Part shown: positions 36,903 to 38,246 of the stretch, piece by piece
Layout of the letters: each line of letters starts with the position of its first letter
Numbering within the stretch: position 1 is the stretch's first letter
Virus record (IMG/VR): IMGVR_UViG_3300010371_000071
Span: 1 to 38,246 of that record
Strand: one strand, 5' to 3'
Source of the DNA: a virus
DNA: 38,246 bases
Notes under the pieces: model-generated
The model's input: only the letters and a program-made list of their open reading frames with translations
Database searches by the model: none
Told to the model about the DNA's origin: nothing
Position numbers and translations under genes: made by a program

Positions 36903-37072
36903 CGCTGCTCTCCTTGGGCGGCGGCAATGCCCTCCGCAATCCACTCCATCTCCTGCTTCGTGTACGCGCTTGGGTTGATCTGCGCGGCGAAGCGTGTGAC
37001 GTATTCCAAGCGCTCGATACGCGGCTCGTAGACGAGCTCGGCGAGGCGATCGGCAAGCTGGTAGGTGTTCAT
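36899..37072 (-). CDS. Hypothetical 57-aa protein
   Basis: ATG 37072 overlaps the zinc-protein stop (ATGA). The 57 residues (MNTYQLADRLAELVYEPRIER) are helical and soluble. No family recognised. Confidence 0.55.
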   Translation of the reverse strand: MNTYQLADRLAELVYEPRIERLEYVTRFAAQINPSAYTKQEMEWIAEGIAAAQGEQR

Positions 37073-37245
37073 GCGCCCACTCCAAACGCGCCGTTGCACT
37101 GTGGGCACGTCGCAGCGTCCTTCTCGTGCTCGCACGTCTCGACGCAGAACGGGCAGACGAACGGCCCGTCCTCGAACATGTAGTCGTGGTCGCACGAGGT
37201 CCCGCACTTCTCGCAGTAGACTGCGACGGTGGTGGCGGAGGTCAT
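37069..37245 (-). CDS. 58-aa multi-cysteine zinc-binding protein
   Basis: From ATG 37245 a 58-codon frame reads MTSATTVAVYCEKCGTSC, then CPFC, CEHEKDAATCPQCNG. With CxxC pairs at CEKC, CPFC and CPQC, it should bind one or two zinc ions. It is coupled to the SLOG gene (ATGA) and to the next gene. Too short for the usual length cut-offs but convincing. Confidence 0.65.
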   Translation of the reverse strand: MTSATTVAVYCEKCGTSCDHDYMFEDGPFVCPFCVETCEHEKDAATCPQCNGAFGVGA

Positions 37246-37682
37246 GGCGTTTCTCCGCGGGCGGCCTTGAGGGCGGCGCTATCAATAGCCAGCGAGATCC
37301 GCAACGCGGCCTGCTGCGCGCTGACATCAAACGCTTGGACTACTTGGATCTTCGCGGCCTTGCATCGCTCCAACATGTCGGCGGTTCCGTTGTTGCCGGG
37401 GAATGCGATGCCGAGATGCGGACGAAGCTCAACCATCGCTTGGTTGCGCATCGGGCCAGCCTTCTTGCCGTGCTGCACCCATAGGGCGGGGCAGCGCACA
37501 GGTTGGCGACCGCGCAAGATGGCCCATTCGTCGCAGAGTTTGTCGGCGCCCGCGTAGTCGCCGTGGATCAGGTGCGAGATCGGGAACTGCAGGTCCATCT
37601 CATCGAGCCACGCAAATACGTTGGCGCGGTCCTTGTAGCCGCGGCCACCGAATCCAACGACTCGGTAGTAGATGCGGCTCAT
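37242..37682 (-). CDS. SLOG/DUF2493 (YAcAr-type) nucleotide-sensing domain protein
   Basis: The 146-residue protein matches the family: GFGGRGYKDRA (residues 10-20), HGDYAGADKLCDEWA (40-54), GKKAGPMRNQAM (71-82) and AFPGNNGTADM (93-103). It is a Rossmann-like SLOG fold that binds nucleotide or nucleotide-derivative ligands, in phages often a stand-alone early protein. Possible roles include nucleotide signalling, processing or counter-defence, none proven here. Confidence 0.8.
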   Translation of the reverse strand: MSRIYYRVVGFGGRGYKDRANVFAWLDEMDLQFPISHLIHGDYAGADKLCDEWAILRGRQPVRCPALWVQHGKKAGPMRNQAMVELRPHLGIAFPGNNGTADMLERCKAAKIQVVQAFDVSAQQAALRISLAIDSAALKAARGETP

Positions 37683-37909
37683 GTGCGCACCACGAACTCA
37701 GGATTCACGCGGACCGTCTGCGCGACGCAGAAGTCCCAATCGTCATAACGCTCGTCGCCGCTCTCGTCCATGAAGCATTCGCCGGTCCAGTAGACGAGCG
37801 CGCCGTCGCGATCACTGCCGTCGTCGTCAGTGACGAACAGGCAGTAGAGGATTCCGGGAACGAGGTCCGCGCGCGCAGTAATGCGCGTCGGCGTGCGGGC
37901 GGCGCTCAC
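37679..37909 (-). CDS. Hypothetical 76-aa early protein
   Basis: GTG 37909 overlaps the stop of the small membrane protein upstream (GTGA). The 76-residue product (MSAARTPTRITARADLVPG...) has a Tyr/Asp-rich body (LVYWTGECFMDESGDERYDDWDF) and looks soluble. No family recognised. Confidence 0.55.
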   Translation of the reverse strand: MSAARTPTRITARADLVPGILYCLFVTDDDGSDRDGALVYWTGECFMDESGDERYDDWDFCVAQTVRVNPEFVVRT

Positions 37910-38001
37910 AGCAGCACCATCGCAACCACGCACCCCACCACAGCCGCGAGCCCCAGCCAGATCGCGATAGGCTCTAACTTCTCGTAGATGTCGAGGGTCA
38001 T
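37906..38001 (-). CDS. 31-aa single-pass membrane protein
   Basis: ATG 38001 (ATGA overlap) opens a 31-codon frame with one long hydrophobic helix (IAIWLGLAAVVGCVVAMVLL) after a short charged start. It is a member of a set of tiny membrane proteins in the early operon. Unknown function. Confidence 0.55.
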   Translation of the reverse strand: MTLDIYEKLEPIAIWLGLAAVVGCVVAMVLL

Positions 38002-38195
38002 GGCTGCTTCTCCAGTTCGCGAAGGAGGGCGTCGGCGTGCGCAACGCTGTCGCGGGCGAGCTGCTCAGGAAGAAGATGCGAGCCGGGGACACCACCGAGC
38101 GCTCCCTGCATCGCCATCGCGGCGAACAACCGGCGCTCCTGCTCGCGTGAGAGCTGGTGGTTAATGGCGCTCGTGATGTCGACTGATGTGCTCAT
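37998..38195 (-). CDS. Hypothetical 65-aa helical protein
   Basis: The 65-residue protein starts at ATG 38195 and is helical (INHQLSREQERRLFAAMAM). It is coupled by ATGA to the downstream gene. No family is recognised. Confidence 0.55.
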   Translation of the reverse strand: MSTSVDITSAINHQLSREQERRLFAAMAMQGALGGVPGSHLLPEQLARDSVAHADALLRELEKQP

Positions 38196-38198
38196 GGC

Positions 38199-38246
38199 TC
38201 AGCCCGCCTGGCGCTTGAACAGCGCGCCTTCGGAGTAGGTGGGGGA
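38199..38246 (-). CDS. 3' end of a gene cut by the window edge
   Basis: The minus-strand frame ending at TGA 38199-38201 is open to the window edge (SPTYSEGALFKRQAG). It continues the tight early operon, so it is likely the end of a longer gene. Too short to identify. Confidence 0.4.
   Translation of the reverse strand, partial: SPTYSEGALFKRQAG

Noticed and set aside
36071-37987. Plus-strand open frames opposite the early operon (for example 194 codons at 37403-37987)
   Set aside because: The minus-strand genes form a continuous overlapping operon with good ribosome sites; the plus frames have shadow composition.
1-38246. tRNA or rRNA genes
   Set aside because: I saw no cloverleaf with a credible T-loop or rRNA-like stretch by eye; a covariance-model scan would be the decisive test.

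Overview
The window is a nearly gap-free late and early region of a temperate, tailed, siphovirus-type phage with an HK97-like head. It is GC-rich by eye and uses many GTG starts and 1- to 4-base ATGA/GTGA gene overlaps. The host is almost certainly Gram-negative, most likely a beta- or gammaproteobacterium: there is an embedded Rz/Rz1 spanin pair, two lipoproteins, and a PagL-like outer-membrane protein. The host genus cannot be read from the sequence.

Layout, left to right. (1) 1-1328: the end of an upstream gene, a Q-type antiterminator, a small lipoprotein, and a leader with a good sigma70-type promoter followed by two intrinsic terminators (a pR'/tR'-like arrangement). (2) 1329-4975: six probable virion or accessory proteins, including a tandem paralogue pair and a 41-residue repeat protein. 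(3) 4975-10824: HNH nuclease, TerS, TerL, portal, prohead protease and major capsid protein. (4) 10903-14658: an unexpected six-gene cassette inserted between capsid and head-tail connector genes: two GPSL-motif glycosyltransferase-like proteins, a methyltransferase, a DXD glycosyltransferase, an Fe(II)/2-oxoglutarate oxygenase and a polysaccharide-transferase-like protein. (5) 14640-24456: connector, head closure, tail completion, tail terminator, tail tube, frameshifted tail chaperone, tape measure, tail-tip proteins and central hub. (6) 24453-25262: two moron-like genes, a lipoprotein on the minus strand with its own promoter and a PagL-like protein. (7) 25303-29187: the lysis region (small membrane protein, DUF5675 enzyme, holin, two secreted proteins, Rz/Rz1), then a HEXXH mini-protein and a DEDD exonuclease. 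(8) 29246-31332: a small DUF551-like gene, then on the minus strand an HNH/AP2-like endonuclease and a tyrosine integrase, with a cluster of GTCCAAAA motifs that may belong to attP. (9) 31341-38246: a leftward early operon of small proteins with an SSB and a Sak4-like recombinase.

How it works together: Q-like antitermination would carry RNA polymerase from the leader promoter through several internal terminators into the structural, tail and lysis genes. The minus-strand operon supplies recombination (Sak4 plus SSB), Lar-like and SLOG accessory functions, and integration. The repressor and replication genes are not in the window and must lie outside it. The late and integrase arms are contiguous, so this looks like a free (or circularly permuted) phage genome rather than a prophage split at att.

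The most interesting feature is the capsid-adjacent glycosylation/hydroxylation/methylation cassette, which I interpret, by inference only, as a virion-protein or surface-glycan modification system.
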